DNA of 5,747 nt from the NCBI GenBank assembly GCA_946618745.1, contig CAMOLN010000079.1:1-5747 (forward strand). The letters run 5' to 3'. Within the stretch, counting starts at the first letter, position 1. Each line of letters starts with the position of its first letter. Made by a program: the position numbers and the translations under genes. Positions 1-5,695 of the stretch are shown piece after piece. Source of the DNA: an uncultured Alphaproteobacteria bacterium. GTDB lineage: Bacteria; Pseudomonadota; Alphaproteobacteria; RF32; CAG-239. The notes under the pieces were generated by a model. It searched no databases. It was not told the DNA's origin and was given only the letters and a program-made list of their open reading frames with translations.

Positions 1-1615
1 CCGCCACTACTTCTGGGGTTTCAACCGGATCATCTGTGCCCCAACCATTATCACCTTCAAGAGCTAAATACCAATCCGAACCGGTGTCTTGACCTTCGTA
101 GTCATTTTCATAGTTAAGCACGGTGTGCCACATATAAGGACTGCCAATAACACGACTTACCTCGAAACTTTCATCATCACGATTGGTATCATTAGCGGCA
201 GTCAAAAATTTGGTGTGCATACCGGTATATCCGCTTGCCGCATTAGGATCATTTACAATAACTTTGTAATTACCGCTAACCTCACCACTGACCGTTATCA
301 AACCGGAGGTCATGGTTTTGTCGGTATCGTCAATGTCTACATCAACTTTTATCTCACCACCGGAAGCATCATTCATCGTGTTGGTATAAATTCTGGCTTC
401 CGTTCCCATCCTCATTACGGCATCACTGTCAACAGACAGATTATTGACATTGGTCACATTAGTGTTGAATACAACCTCACTATCCGAATCGCCGGTAACA
501 TTTACATTATAATAACTTCCGTCGATATCATCATTAAAGGTGAGTTCACCGCCGTTTTCGGCACGTAGATTCAAATTAACTATCCCAGTTGCTGTGCCTA
601 ACATATAAATCGCATTGGATTCGCCGTTAACAGTGTTACCCTCAAATAATGATGTGCCATCATCAGCCGATACATTCAAATTTTTGGAGGAATATATGGC
701 ACCGCCCCTAGAAGAACTGTTACCCCTAACGGTATTATATAAAAAGTTAGAGTTAACAATATCACCGATTGTTCCGGTATTATGTATGGCGCCACCTAGG
801 GCTTTGCTACTTGTAGAGCTAGCTAAATTACCGATAAAATCACCCTGAACAGTGCCTATAATATTTCCACCGGTATAATTTGCTCCATTATTAAGCGCGC
901 CACCATAAACATAAGCACTCGAACTTAATGCTCTATTACCTATAAAATTAGCGTAAAGGTTTGATATTATACCATGATTATCAATAGCACCACCATGAAC
1001 ATAATTGCTACTTGTATTCTGAGCTGTATTGTTAACAAAGTTTCCGGTAATATTATTAATTATGGCATCAAAATTATTATTTTTACTTTCAAGATAAATA
1101 GCTCCACCTAACCCGTGATTAGCGCCTCCTGAAGCTATGTTACCGGCAAAAACATCGGAAATATTACCGATAATTGCTGATGCAACCCCTGAAACTCCTG
1201 ATAAATTTATACCACCACCATATTCACCGCTGTGGTTATTTATAAAATCGGATTCGATATCAACAGTTGAGGCATCTCCTATACCTTTCAAAGACACGGC
1301 TCCTACATAACCACCGCTACCATCAACGCCGGTAAATGTTTTGTCGGTAACATCGGCAGGATTTAAGGCTGTATTATCAACATCTAAAGCGGTATTTGTC
1401 TCGGTATAACCAGAAGGTGCGTTGTATGTATAATAAAAAGTATCGCCATCGATATTAACCGCCGTACCACCGGTGGAAGAATCATCCGACCAAGTTATCT
1501 TAGGCGAAGTTAAAGAATTAAGATAACCTGCGGTTACGGCAAAATCTTCTGCCATTGCCGGCGAAACCAAAAATGTGGCTCCAAGTAATGTATAATACAA
1601 AGCATTATGTTTCAT
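1..1615 (-). CDS. Autotransporter-like surface protein with Pmp-type GGAI/FxxN repeats (N-terminal 538 residues, 3' end off window)
   Basis: The minus-strand frame is open from the ATG at 1613-1615 to the left edge, with no stop in 538 codons. Residues 1-22 form a signal peptide (MKHN, hydrophobic stretch, SPAMA) with predicted cleavage before E23. Residues 124-327 carry seven FxxN motifs (starting at 124, 156, 193, 224, 260, 291, 324) alternating with six GG[AG][IL] motifs (about 134, 170, 208, 238, 274, 304). This pair of motifs is the hallmark of chlamydial polymorphic membrane proteins and implies a beta-helix passenger. The protein is Gly/Asn/Thr/Ser rich, and only one Cys-free style of sequence is seen. 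Residues 513-518 (SDWYLA) resemble the end of autotransporter passengers, and 527-538 (TDDPVETPEVVA) look like the linker before a barrel. The ATG has AGAAGGA nine bases upstream. The translocation barrel is inferred, not seen; a cell-surface adhesin role is possible but unproven. Confidence 0.85.
   Translation of the reverse strand, partial: MKHNALYYTLLGATFLVSPAMAEDFAVTAGYLNSLTSPKITWSDDSSTGGTAVNIDGDTFYYTYNAPSGYTETNTALDVDNTALNPADVTDKTFTGVDGSGGYVGAVSLKGIGDASTVDIESDFINNHSGEYGGGINLSGVSGVASAIIGNISDVFAGNIASGGANHGLGGAIYLESKNNNFDAIINNITGNFVNNTAQNTSSNYVHGGAIDNHGIISNLYANFIGNRALSSSAYVYGGALNNGANYTGGNIIGTVQGDFIGNLASSTSSKALGGAIHNTGTIGDIVNSNFLYNTVRGNSSSRGGAIYSSKNLNVSADDGTSLFEGNTVNGESNAIYMLGTATGIVNLNLRAENGGELTFNDDIDGSYYNVNVTGDSDSEVVFNTNVTNVNNLSVDSDAVMRMGTEARIYTNTMNDASGGEIKVDVDIDDTDKTMTSGLITVSGEVSGNYKVIVNDPNAASGYTGMHTKFLTAANDTNRDDESFEVSRVIGSPYMWHTVLNYENDYEGQDTGSDWYLALEGDNGWGTDDPVETPEVVA
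635..1246 (-). repeat. Tandem protein repeats: GGA[I/L] ... FxxN units of 30-38 residues in the passenger
   Basis: The translated passenger shows F124INN, F156AGN, F193VNN, F224IGN, F260IGN, F291LYN and F324EGN, spaced 32, 37, 31, 36, 31 and 33 residues. Between them lie GGGI, GGAI, GGAI, GGAL, GGAI and GGAI. The DNA is diverged between units, so this is an old protein repeat and not a recent tandem duplication. Repeat length fits one or more turns of a right-handed beta-helix. Confidence 0.8.
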
Positions 1616-1624
1616 TTTTAACTG

Positions 1625-1670
1625 TCCTTCTGCTACAATTCTAAAATTATATGGGGGATTTTAGCAGAGG
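1625..1670 (-). promoter_or_regulatory. Ribosome binding site of the autotransporter gene within a possible sequestering hairpin
   Basis: The Shine-Dalgarno AGAAGGA lies at 1625-1631, nine bases before the ATG. Read on the minus strand, TCTGCTA (1668-1662) is complementary to TAGCAGA (1635-1629), whose last three bases are the first three of the Shine-Dalgarno. Allowing one bulged A, the flanking CC (1670-1669) can pair with GG (1627-1626), extending the stem across the site. The pairing is visible in the sequence; a role in translation control is inference and requires transcription to start upstream of 1670. Confidence 0.4.
1641..1664 (-). promoter_or_regulatory. Inverted repeat around a TATAAT hexamer, possible promoter/operator of the autotransporter gene
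   Basis: CTAAAAT (1641-1647) and ATTTTAG (1658-1664) form perfect 7-bp arms separated by 10 bp. A consensus TATAAT is present on the minus strand at 1646-1651, about 30 bases before the ATG. No good -35 hexamer is found at 16-18 bp spacing (1668-1675 reads roughly TATGCC), so an activator would be needed if this is the promoter. It could instead be a chance AT-rich palindrome. Confidence 0.35.
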
Positions 1671-1704
1671 CATATTAAAAAAAGGTTAAATACATAAACG
1701 ATTA

Positions 1705-2409
1705 TTAGCGCCGAACCTCGCAACCACTGAAATTTTGTTGCAAGTATTGCAACAATCGTTCATCAGAAAGTAAACTTTCACAAGCATCATCGGTAGTAAC
1801 CTTGTCGTTGGCAACAGGACGATATTTTTGTAAAAAATATTTTTTTACCCCTTTATTTTTTAAGGTTTGGGCTATGGTCAACAGGTCATCAACACTTAAA
1901 AAGCGCGGATCGCAAGTTGTGCGACATTCAAAATCACCACCCCATTTGAGTAATAAATCTAGGCTTTTTTCAACTTGTGCCAAATGATTTACCCCAATAA
2001 TATTTTGATACTTTTGCACTTCAAACGGGGCTTTAATATCTAAACCGACCCAATCAATAAGGGGAAGAACTCGAGCCAAGTGTTCGGGGCGATAACCTCC
2101 GGTGTGCAAACCAATCTTGAAGCCTAATTCTTTAACATCGTTAATAGCATCGGCAAGGCAATCCTGAACCAAAGGTTCGCCGCCGGAAAAAGTTACCGCA
2201 TCAAGGCGCCCTATTCTTTTACGTAAAAAATCAACGAATTTTTCCCAAGAAAAATCGTTTTCTTTTAATATTTCTCTGATTGAGGCATTGTGGCAAAAAG
2301 GGCATTTCCACGGACAACCTTGCATAAAAACCACTGCGCTTAAAGTTCCGGGAAAATCAACGGCGCTGAATTTTTCAACGCCGCCGACCACAATCTTGGA
2401 ATTGTTCAT
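1705..2409 (-). CDS. nrdG: NrdG: anaerobic ribonucleoside-triphosphate reductase activating protein (radical SAM)
   Basis: This 234-aa protein is the radical SAM enzyme that cleaves S-adenosylmethionine and removes a hydrogen from the reductase glycine to make the glycyl radical; it acts in the cytoplasm. The cluster-binding motif is C32-PWK-C36-PF-C39 (CxxxCxxC), and the SAM-contacting SGGEP lies at 75-79. VEKFSAVDFPG (11-21), DWVGLDIKAP (119-128) and YFLQKYRP (191-198) resemble the longer NrdG type (about 230 aa) and not the short enterobacterial form (about 155 aa). The ATG begins six bases after the stop of the 72-residue glycyl-radical gene, with no strong Shine-Dalgarno, which suggests translational coupling. 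It is the last gene of the nrd operon. Because NrdG must act on a glycine that here sits in a separate small protein, its direct substrate is probably that protein. Confidence 0.93.
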   Translation of the reverse strand: MNNSKIVVGGVEKFSAVDFPGTLSAVVFMQGCPWKCPFCHNASIREILKENDFSWEKFVDFLRKRIGRLDAVTFSGGEPLVQDCLADAINDVKELGFKIGLHTGGYRPEHLARVLPLIDWVGLDIKAPFEVQKYQNIIGVNHLAQVEKSLDLLLKWGGDFECRTTCDPRFLSVDDLLTIAQTLKNKGVKKYFLQKYRPVANDKVTTDDACESLLSDERLLQYLQQNFSGCEVRR

Positions 2410-2415
2410 TATAAA

Positions 2416-2634
2416 TTATTCTGCCGCAATAGCTTCAGCTTCATATTCACAATGACAAGCGCAGCCATCAACTGCTTTAAGTTCTGAGAAACAAACACGA
2501 GAATCAAATTCAGATTTCTTCCCTACATTGAACTCGGAATAAGGACGGAGATATCCCATTACGCGAGTCCATACCTCGCAAGGTTGTCTCTCTTCATCAT
2601 TTAATTTAATGTCTTCAAAATTGATAGTTGTCAT
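2416..2634 (-). CDS. Separate glycyl-radical subunit of class III ribonucleotide reductase (72 aa)
   Basis: The protein matches the extreme C-terminus of ordinary NrdD: RQPCEVWTRVMGYLRP, then FNVGKKSEF-DSR. In E. coli NrdD the radical glycine sits in RVCGYL followed by FNxGKxxE, so G27 here (RVMGYL, residues 24-29) is the expected radical site. The preceding NrdD lacks this segment, so the two proteins together make one complete enzyme. The gene starts 44 bases after the nrdD stop, in a different frame, with GGAG (2643-2646) eight bases before its ATG; this argues against a simple frameshift. It is followed after six bases by nrdG. The tail contains C48, C58, C60 and C62 (GCACHC), more cysteines than the usual NrdD end needs; these may be a metal or redox site. 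A spare-part role like GrcA (YfiD) is less likely because the large subunit has no glycine of its own. Confidence 0.85.
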   Translation of the reverse strand: MTTINFEDIKLNDEERQPCEVWTRVMGYLRPYSEFNVGKKSEFDSRVCFSELKAVDGCACHCEYEAEAIAAE

Positions 2635-2642
2635 TATTTTTT

Positions 2643-2646
2643 CTCC
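2643..2646 (-). promoter_or_regulatory. Shine-Dalgarno of the split glycyl-radical gene
   Basis: GGAG (in CTGGAGAAAA) lies eight bases upstream of the ATG at 2632-2634. It is the best Shine-Dalgarno in the operon and shows that the 72-residue protein is started independently, and is not a fragment left by a sequencing error in nrdD. Confidence 0.75.
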
Positions 2647-2678
2647 AGTGGTAATTAATTATAATACAAATCGGGTTC

Positions 2679-4739
2679 TTAAGCAACATCTTTTCTTGAT
2701 GCCGCGGCTCTTTTTTCTGCCTTCTTTTCTTCATCACAAATCGGGCAGAATTTATGTTCTCCTGAGATATATCCATGCTTGGGGCAAATGGAAAAAGTCG
2801 GAGTGATGGTAACATAAGGCAGGCGATAGTTTGTCAAAACACGCTTAACAATGTCGCGACAAACCTTGGCCGAGGATATGCGCTGCCCCATATAAAGGTG
2901 CAGCACAGTGCCGCCGGTGTATTTGGTTTGAAGTGTTGACTGCAGTTCCAAAGCTTCAAACGGATCATCAGTATAGCCAACCGGCAGCTGTGATGAATTG
3001 GTATAAAAAGGATTCTCTTTCGGACCGGCCTGAATAATGTCAGCAAAACGTTTTTTATCTTCGCGAGCAAAACGAGTAGTCGCTCCCTCTGCCGGTGTTG
3101 CCTCCAGGTTATACATATGTCCGGTTTCTTCTTGAATTTTAACCAGCTTATCACGGATATAATCCAAGAATTTGATAGCAAAAGCTTGTCCCCAATCATC
3201 GGCAATTTCATGAGCATCATTAGTAAAGTTGCGAATCATTTCATTGATACCGTTAACTCCAATAGTGGAGAAGTGATTACGCAAAGTGCCGAGATAGCGT
3301 TTGGTATAAGGGAAAAGACCTTGATCAATCAAGCGTTGAATGAGTTTGCGTTTAATCTCGAGAGAAACTTTGGCCATGTCAATCAATTCGTCTAAACGAG
3401 CATAAAGTCCAGCTTCGTTATTTTTATAAACATAACCCAAACGAGCGCAGTTGATGGTAACAACACCGATTGAACCGGTCTGTTCTGCCGAACCGAATAA
3501 GCCATTACCGCGAGCCAATAATTCACGCAAATCGAGTTGCAGACGACAACACATTGAACGAATTTGACCAGGCTTTAAGACCGAATTGATAAAGTTTTGG
3601 AAATAAGGCAAACCATACTTGGCAGTCATTTCAAACAACAATTCGGTATTTTCGTCCTCCCACGGGAAATCAGGGGTCATATTGTAGGTAGGAATCGGGA
3701 AGGTAAACGGCCGTCCTTTAATGTCGCCTTGCATCATAACTTCGATGTAGGCTTTGTTTATCATATGCATTTCTTCCTTCAGATCGCCGTAAGTAAATTC
3801 TTGCTCTTGACCAGCGATAATCGGATGCTTATCACGCAAATCTTCAGGGCATACCCAATCAAATGTGAAGTTAGTGAATGGTGTTTGGGAGCCCCAACGC
3901 GAAGGAACGTTAAGATTATAGATAAGTTCCTGCATGCTTTGATAAACTTGTTTATATGAGAGTTTGTCTTTGCGGATATAAGGAGCAAGATAAGTGTCAA
4001 CCGAAGAAAATGCTTGCGCACCGGCCCACTCATTTTGCAATGTCCCCATAAAGTTGACCATCTGACCTACTGCAGCGCTCAAATGCTTGGCCGGACCGGC
4101 TTCAGCCTTGCCGGGAACGCCGTTAAATCCTTCATGAAGAAGATTTTTCAACGACCAACCGGCACAATATGCAGCTAACATACTCAAATCATGAATATGA
4201 AAATCGCCGTTGCGATGAGCTTCACCGATAGCCGCAGGATAAACGTGGCTTAACCAATAATTAGCAGTGACTTTTCCGGCAACATTGAGAATTAAACCGC
4301 CGTTAGAATATCCTTGATTAGCATTTTCATTGATACGCCAATCCAACTTCTCCAAATATTCGTTAACAGAACTCTCAACATCAACCATAATCTTTTTGTC
4401 TTCACGAACGCGGGTGCGTTGATCACGATATAAGATATAAGCTTTGGCTGTGTTAAAATAGTTTGAAGAAATCAAAACCTGTTCGACTATATCTTGAATC
4501 TGCTCAATGGAAGGAAGATTATTTGAAGAGAACTTATGTTTCAAAACCTTCAATACTTGGGCGGTTAATAAGCGGCTCTCGTCTTCATCAAATTCTTTAG
4601 TGGCAAGACCGGCCTTGTTAATAGCACTAAAAATCTTTTCCGAGTCGAAAGGAGCTAATGTTCCGTCGCGTTTTGAGACTTGAGCAATACCGATATTTTC
4701 TTCGGTGGCAGATAAATTTGCTGAGGTTGTTTTAGTCAT
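2679..4739 (-). CDS. nrdD: NrdD: class III anaerobic ribonucleotide reductase, catalytic subunit without glycyl-radical domain
   Basis: This 686-aa protein reduces ribonucleotides to deoxyribonucleotides in the absence of oxygen. Residues about 19-112 are an ATP-cone regulatory domain (VSKRDGTLAPFDSEKI at the start). The catalytic barrel includes GDFHIHDL (178-185), C192 in YCAGWSL, M396-CCRL with C397/C398, TGSIGVVTINCARLGY (421-436) and TGGTVLHLYMGQ (608-619). By position C192 and one of C397/C398 correspond to the conserved active-site cysteines of T4 and E. coli NrdD (inference). The C-terminus has a zinc site C652-x2-H655 ... C665-x2-C668, then a short Lys/Ala-rich tail ending at 686. 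The glycyl-radical segment that normally follows is absent and is encoded by the next gene. The start ATG at 4737-4739 has only a weak purine-rich site (AAAGAAAGAA). Two NrdR-like boxes lie 61-107 bases upstream. Confidence 0.95.
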   Translation of the reverse strand: MTKTTSANLSATEENIGIAQVSKRDGTLAPFDSEKIFSAINKAGLATKEFDEDESRLLTAQVLKVLKHKFSSNNLPSIEQIQDIVEQVLISSNYFNTAKAYILYRDQRTRVREDKKIMVDVESSVNEYLEKLDWRINENANQGYSNGGLILNVAGKVTANYWLSHVYPAAIGEAHRNGDFHIHDLSMLAAYCAGWSLKNLLHEGFNGVPGKAEAGPAKHLSAAVGQMVNFMGTLQNEWAGAQAFSSVDTYLAPYIRKDKLSYKQVYQSMQELIYNLNVPSRWGSQTPFTNFTFDWVCPEDLRDKHPIIAGQEQEFTYGDLKEEMHMINKAYIEVMMQGDIKGRPFTFPIPTYNMTPDFPWEDENTELLFEMTAKYGLPYFQNFINSVLKPGQIRSMCCRLQLDLRELLARGNGLFGSAEQTGSIGVVTINCARLGYVYKNNEAGLYARLDELIDMAKVSLEIKRKLIQRLIDQGLFPYTKRYLGTLRNHFSTIGVNGINEMIRNFTNDAHEIADDWGQAFAIKFLDYIRDKLVKIQEETGHMYNLEATPAEGATTRFAREDKKRFADIIQAGPKENPFYTNSSQLPVGYTDDPFEALELQSTLQTKYTGGTVLHLYMGQRISSAKVCRDIVKRVLTNYRLPYVTITPTFSICPKHGYISGEHKFCPICDEEKKAEKRAAASRKDVA

Positions 4740-4799
4740 ATCCGTGTTCTTTCTTTCACTGCTTAAATATTAAACCATTTTTGTTTTGTTGTTGGTAAC

Positions 4800-4815
4800 A
4801 TACAATATATAGTCT
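4800..4815. promoter_or_regulatory. NrdR box 1 (proximal to nrdD)
   Basis: The 16-mer ATACAATATATAGTCT matches the published NrdR palindrome acaCwAtATaTwGtgt at every position of the ten-base core (CAATATATAG) and at all but two flanking positions. NrdR is the ATP/dATP-sensing ATP-cone repressor of nrd operons. The site is 61-76 bases upstream of the nrdD start, where it would cover the promoter. Confidence 0.8.
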
Positions 4816-4829
4816 TAATAAAAAGTAAA
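4802..4829 (-). promoter_or_regulatory. Possible nrdD promoter overlapping the NrdR boxes
   Basis: On the minus strand TTTACT (4829-4824), a 16-bp spacer and TATTGT (4807-4802) form a weak sigma-70-like promoter. NrdR box 1 would cover its -10 and box 2 would sit just upstream of its -35, as expected for repression. Both hexamers match consensus at only four of six positions, so the placement is tentative. Confidence 0.3.
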
Positions 4830-4830
4830 T

Positions 4831-4846
4831 ATACTAGATATTGTAT
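4831..4846. promoter_or_regulatory. NrdR box 2 (distal to nrdD)
   Basis: ATACTAGATATTGTAT matches nine of ten core positions of the NrdR palindrome (G in place of T at one site). Its centre is 31 bp from that of box 1, leaving 15 bp between the 16-mers. Paired boxes on one face of the helix about three turns apart are the known arrangement for NrdR. Confidence 0.75.
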
Positions 4847-4966
4847 GCACAATTTTTTTTGCGAAATTGTTAGGATGATTTTTACAAATAAAAAATCCAC
4901 TCTCAATAGCTTTTCCAAACAAAAATTTGTTGATAATTTTGATTCCACATCTATCTATTTAAATTA

Positions 4967-4990
4967 GTGCAATAAAAAATTTTTATGCAC
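4967..4990. repeat. AT-rich inverted repeat with GTGCA/TGCAC ends
   Basis: GTGCA plus TAAAAA (4967-4978, with one extra A at 4972) mirrors TTTTTA plus TGCAC (4980-4990), giving 11 paired bases around a single central A. It lies about 230 bp upstream of both divergent genes. It could be an operator or a cruciform-prone element; it lacks the GC-rich stem of an intrinsic terminator. Confidence 0.5.
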
Positions 4991-5160
4991 ATGAGGATAA
5001 TTTTATTAACCATTATTAACCCATTTAAAAAGCGCGGGAAACTGCCATTTTTTAGGAAAATTAAGTTAAAAATTAATCCTTTTATCGCTAATTCGGCAAA
5101 GGTTAAAACGACTCGAAAACAGACTATGCTTTCGGACTATTTAAAAAAAGAAATGTGACA

Positions 5161-5170
5161 TATATATAAA
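5161..5170 (+). promoter_or_regulatory. Possible -10 region of the BOF-protein gene
   Basis: TATATATAAA sits 31-40 bases before the ATG and is the best -10-like sequence on this strand. No clear -35 is found 16-18 bp upstream; GTGACA (5155-5160) resembles a -35 but would need a different -10 (TAATCA at 5176-5181, with a short 15-bp spacer). The placement is uncertain. Confidence 0.3.
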
Positions 5171-5188
5171 GAATCTAATCACTTAATC

Positions 5189-5193
5189 AGGAG
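5189..5193 (+). promoter_or_regulatory. Shine-Dalgarno of the BOF-protein gene
   Basis: AGGAG lies seven bases upstream of the ATG at 5201 and is a near-ideal site. It fixes the start, which also begins the signal peptide. Confidence 0.85.
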
Positions 5194-5200
5194 AAAATTT

Positions 5201-5569
5201 ATGAAAAAATTGCTATATATAATGTGTTTAGCGGCAGTAGTCGGATTCGCCGGCTTATCAGCAGCCAATGCCGGAAAACATCAAAAAAGCGGCGGATATC
5301 AACATACCGCAATGCCGACCAGCACCATTGCCGAGGTTTTGGTTATGGAAGATGATATGCCGGTTAAAGTGAGCGGCAAACTGACCAAACAAGTCAAAGG
5401 CGACACTTATCAACTGGAGGACCCTACCGGGATAATTATGGTGGAAATAGAATCGGAAGACTGGAACGGAAATACTGTTACCGAGCAAGATACCGTAATT
5501 ATTTATGGTGAGGTGGATAAAGAAAAAGACGGGACTAAAGTTGATGCCAAAATGGTGCAAAAACAATAA
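5201..5569 (+). CDS. YgiW/YdeI-family periplasmic BOF (bacterial OB-fold) protein
   Basis: This 122-aa protein has a signal peptide (MKKLLYIM, hydrophobic core, SAANA) with predicted cleavage after A24, so it is probably periplasmic. Residues about 40-120 match the BOF pattern of E. coli YgiW and YdeI: a VKVSGKL strand, then YQLEDPTGIIMVEI, W-NGNTVT-x2-DTV, and the hallmark GEVDK (GEVDKEKDG), ending in a final strand VDAKMV. The family length (about 120-130 aa) fits. YgiW and YdeI are linked in enterobacteria to tolerance of peroxide, metals and cationic peptides, but no enzymatic activity is established, and the ligand here is unknown. It has its own Shine-Dalgarno and a strong terminator, so it is probably transcribed alone. 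It is divergent from the nrd operon; no functional link is shown. Confidence 0.88.
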   Translation: MKKLLYIMCLAAVVGFAGLSAANAGKHQKSGGYQHTAMPTSTIAEVLVMEDDMPVKVSGKLTKQVKGDTYQLEDPTGIIMVEIESEDWNGNTVTEQDTVIIYGEVDKEKDGTKVDAKMVQKQ

Positions 5570-5600
5570 AATAAGGCGGCTGCAAGGCCGCTTTATTTTT
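5569..5600 (+). terminator. Intrinsic terminator after the BOF-protein gene
   Basis: AAATAAGGCGGC (5569-5580) pairs with GCCGCTTTATTT (5587-5598) in a 12-bp stem with one G-U pair and a six-base loop (TGCAAG), followed by further T residues. The stem begins at the last base of the TAA stop codon. The A-rich left arm means it could also work in the reverse direction. Confidence 0.92.
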
Positions 5601-5695
5601 GAGTGCAACAGAATCCTTGAAAACAGGAATAATCAGTAAATTTTACAAAAATTTGTTGCATAATAAAAATATTGTGGTAGATATAGCGAAGATTT

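Larger units (their letters stand above)
4740..5200. other. Divergent intergenic region between nrdD and the BOF-protein gene
   Basis: This 461-bp AT-rich stretch separates the minus-strand nrd operon from the plus-strand BOF gene. It holds two NrdR-like boxes (4800-4846), a T-run hairpin with arms ACAATTT (4849-4855) and AAATTGT (4864-4870), an AT-rich inverted repeat (4967-4990), TTAACCAT and TTAACCCAT direct repeats (5006-5013, 5016-5024), two GACTAT direct repeats 13 bp apart (5122-5127, 5135-5140), and GANTC sites near 4941, 5110 and 5171. Short open frames here lack a ribosome binding site or recognisable product. I see no convincing gene; a small RNA cannot be excluded. Confidence 0.6.

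Noticed and set aside
89..848. Open frames on the plus strand (89-568 and 615-848)
   Set aside because: They lie antisense to the autotransporter frame, which is open over the whole region and encodes a signal peptide and regular motifs. The plus-strand products are unusual in composition and lack ribosome binding sites.
2635..2681. A frameshift or stop-codon readthrough joining NrdD to the glycyl-radical segment
   Set aside because: The gap carries no NrdD-like residues, the small gene is in another frame, and it has a well-placed GGAG before its own ATG. A sequencing error cannot be fully excluded without reads.
2834..4033. Other open frames inside nrdD on both strands (for example 2834-3220, 3117-3395, 3597-3959, 3779-4033)
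   Set aside because: They overlap a full, well-conserved NrdD in another frame, with no recognisable products or start signals.
4929..4944. Possible FNR/Anr box (TTGATAATTTTGAT) upstream of the anaerobic reductase
   Set aside because: The two TTGAT elements are direct repeats; an FNR site needs TTGAT-N4-ATCAA as an inverted repeat.
4763..4948. 61-codon minus-strand frame upstream of nrdD
   Set aside because: It runs through both NrdR boxes and a T-run and lacks a Shine-Dalgarno; its low-complexity product looks like translated AT-rich intergenic DNA.
5006..5076. Possible CtrA sites (several TTAA elements, including TTAACCAT and TTAACCCAT)
   Set aside because: No pair has the TTAA-N7-TTAA spacing (spacers found are 3, 5, 6 and 8), and such elements are common in AT-rich DNA.
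4921..5658. Identical 12-mer AAAAATTTGTTG at 4921-4932 and 5647-5658
   Set aside because: It is short, AT-rich and not flanked by further similarity; chance is enough to explain it.
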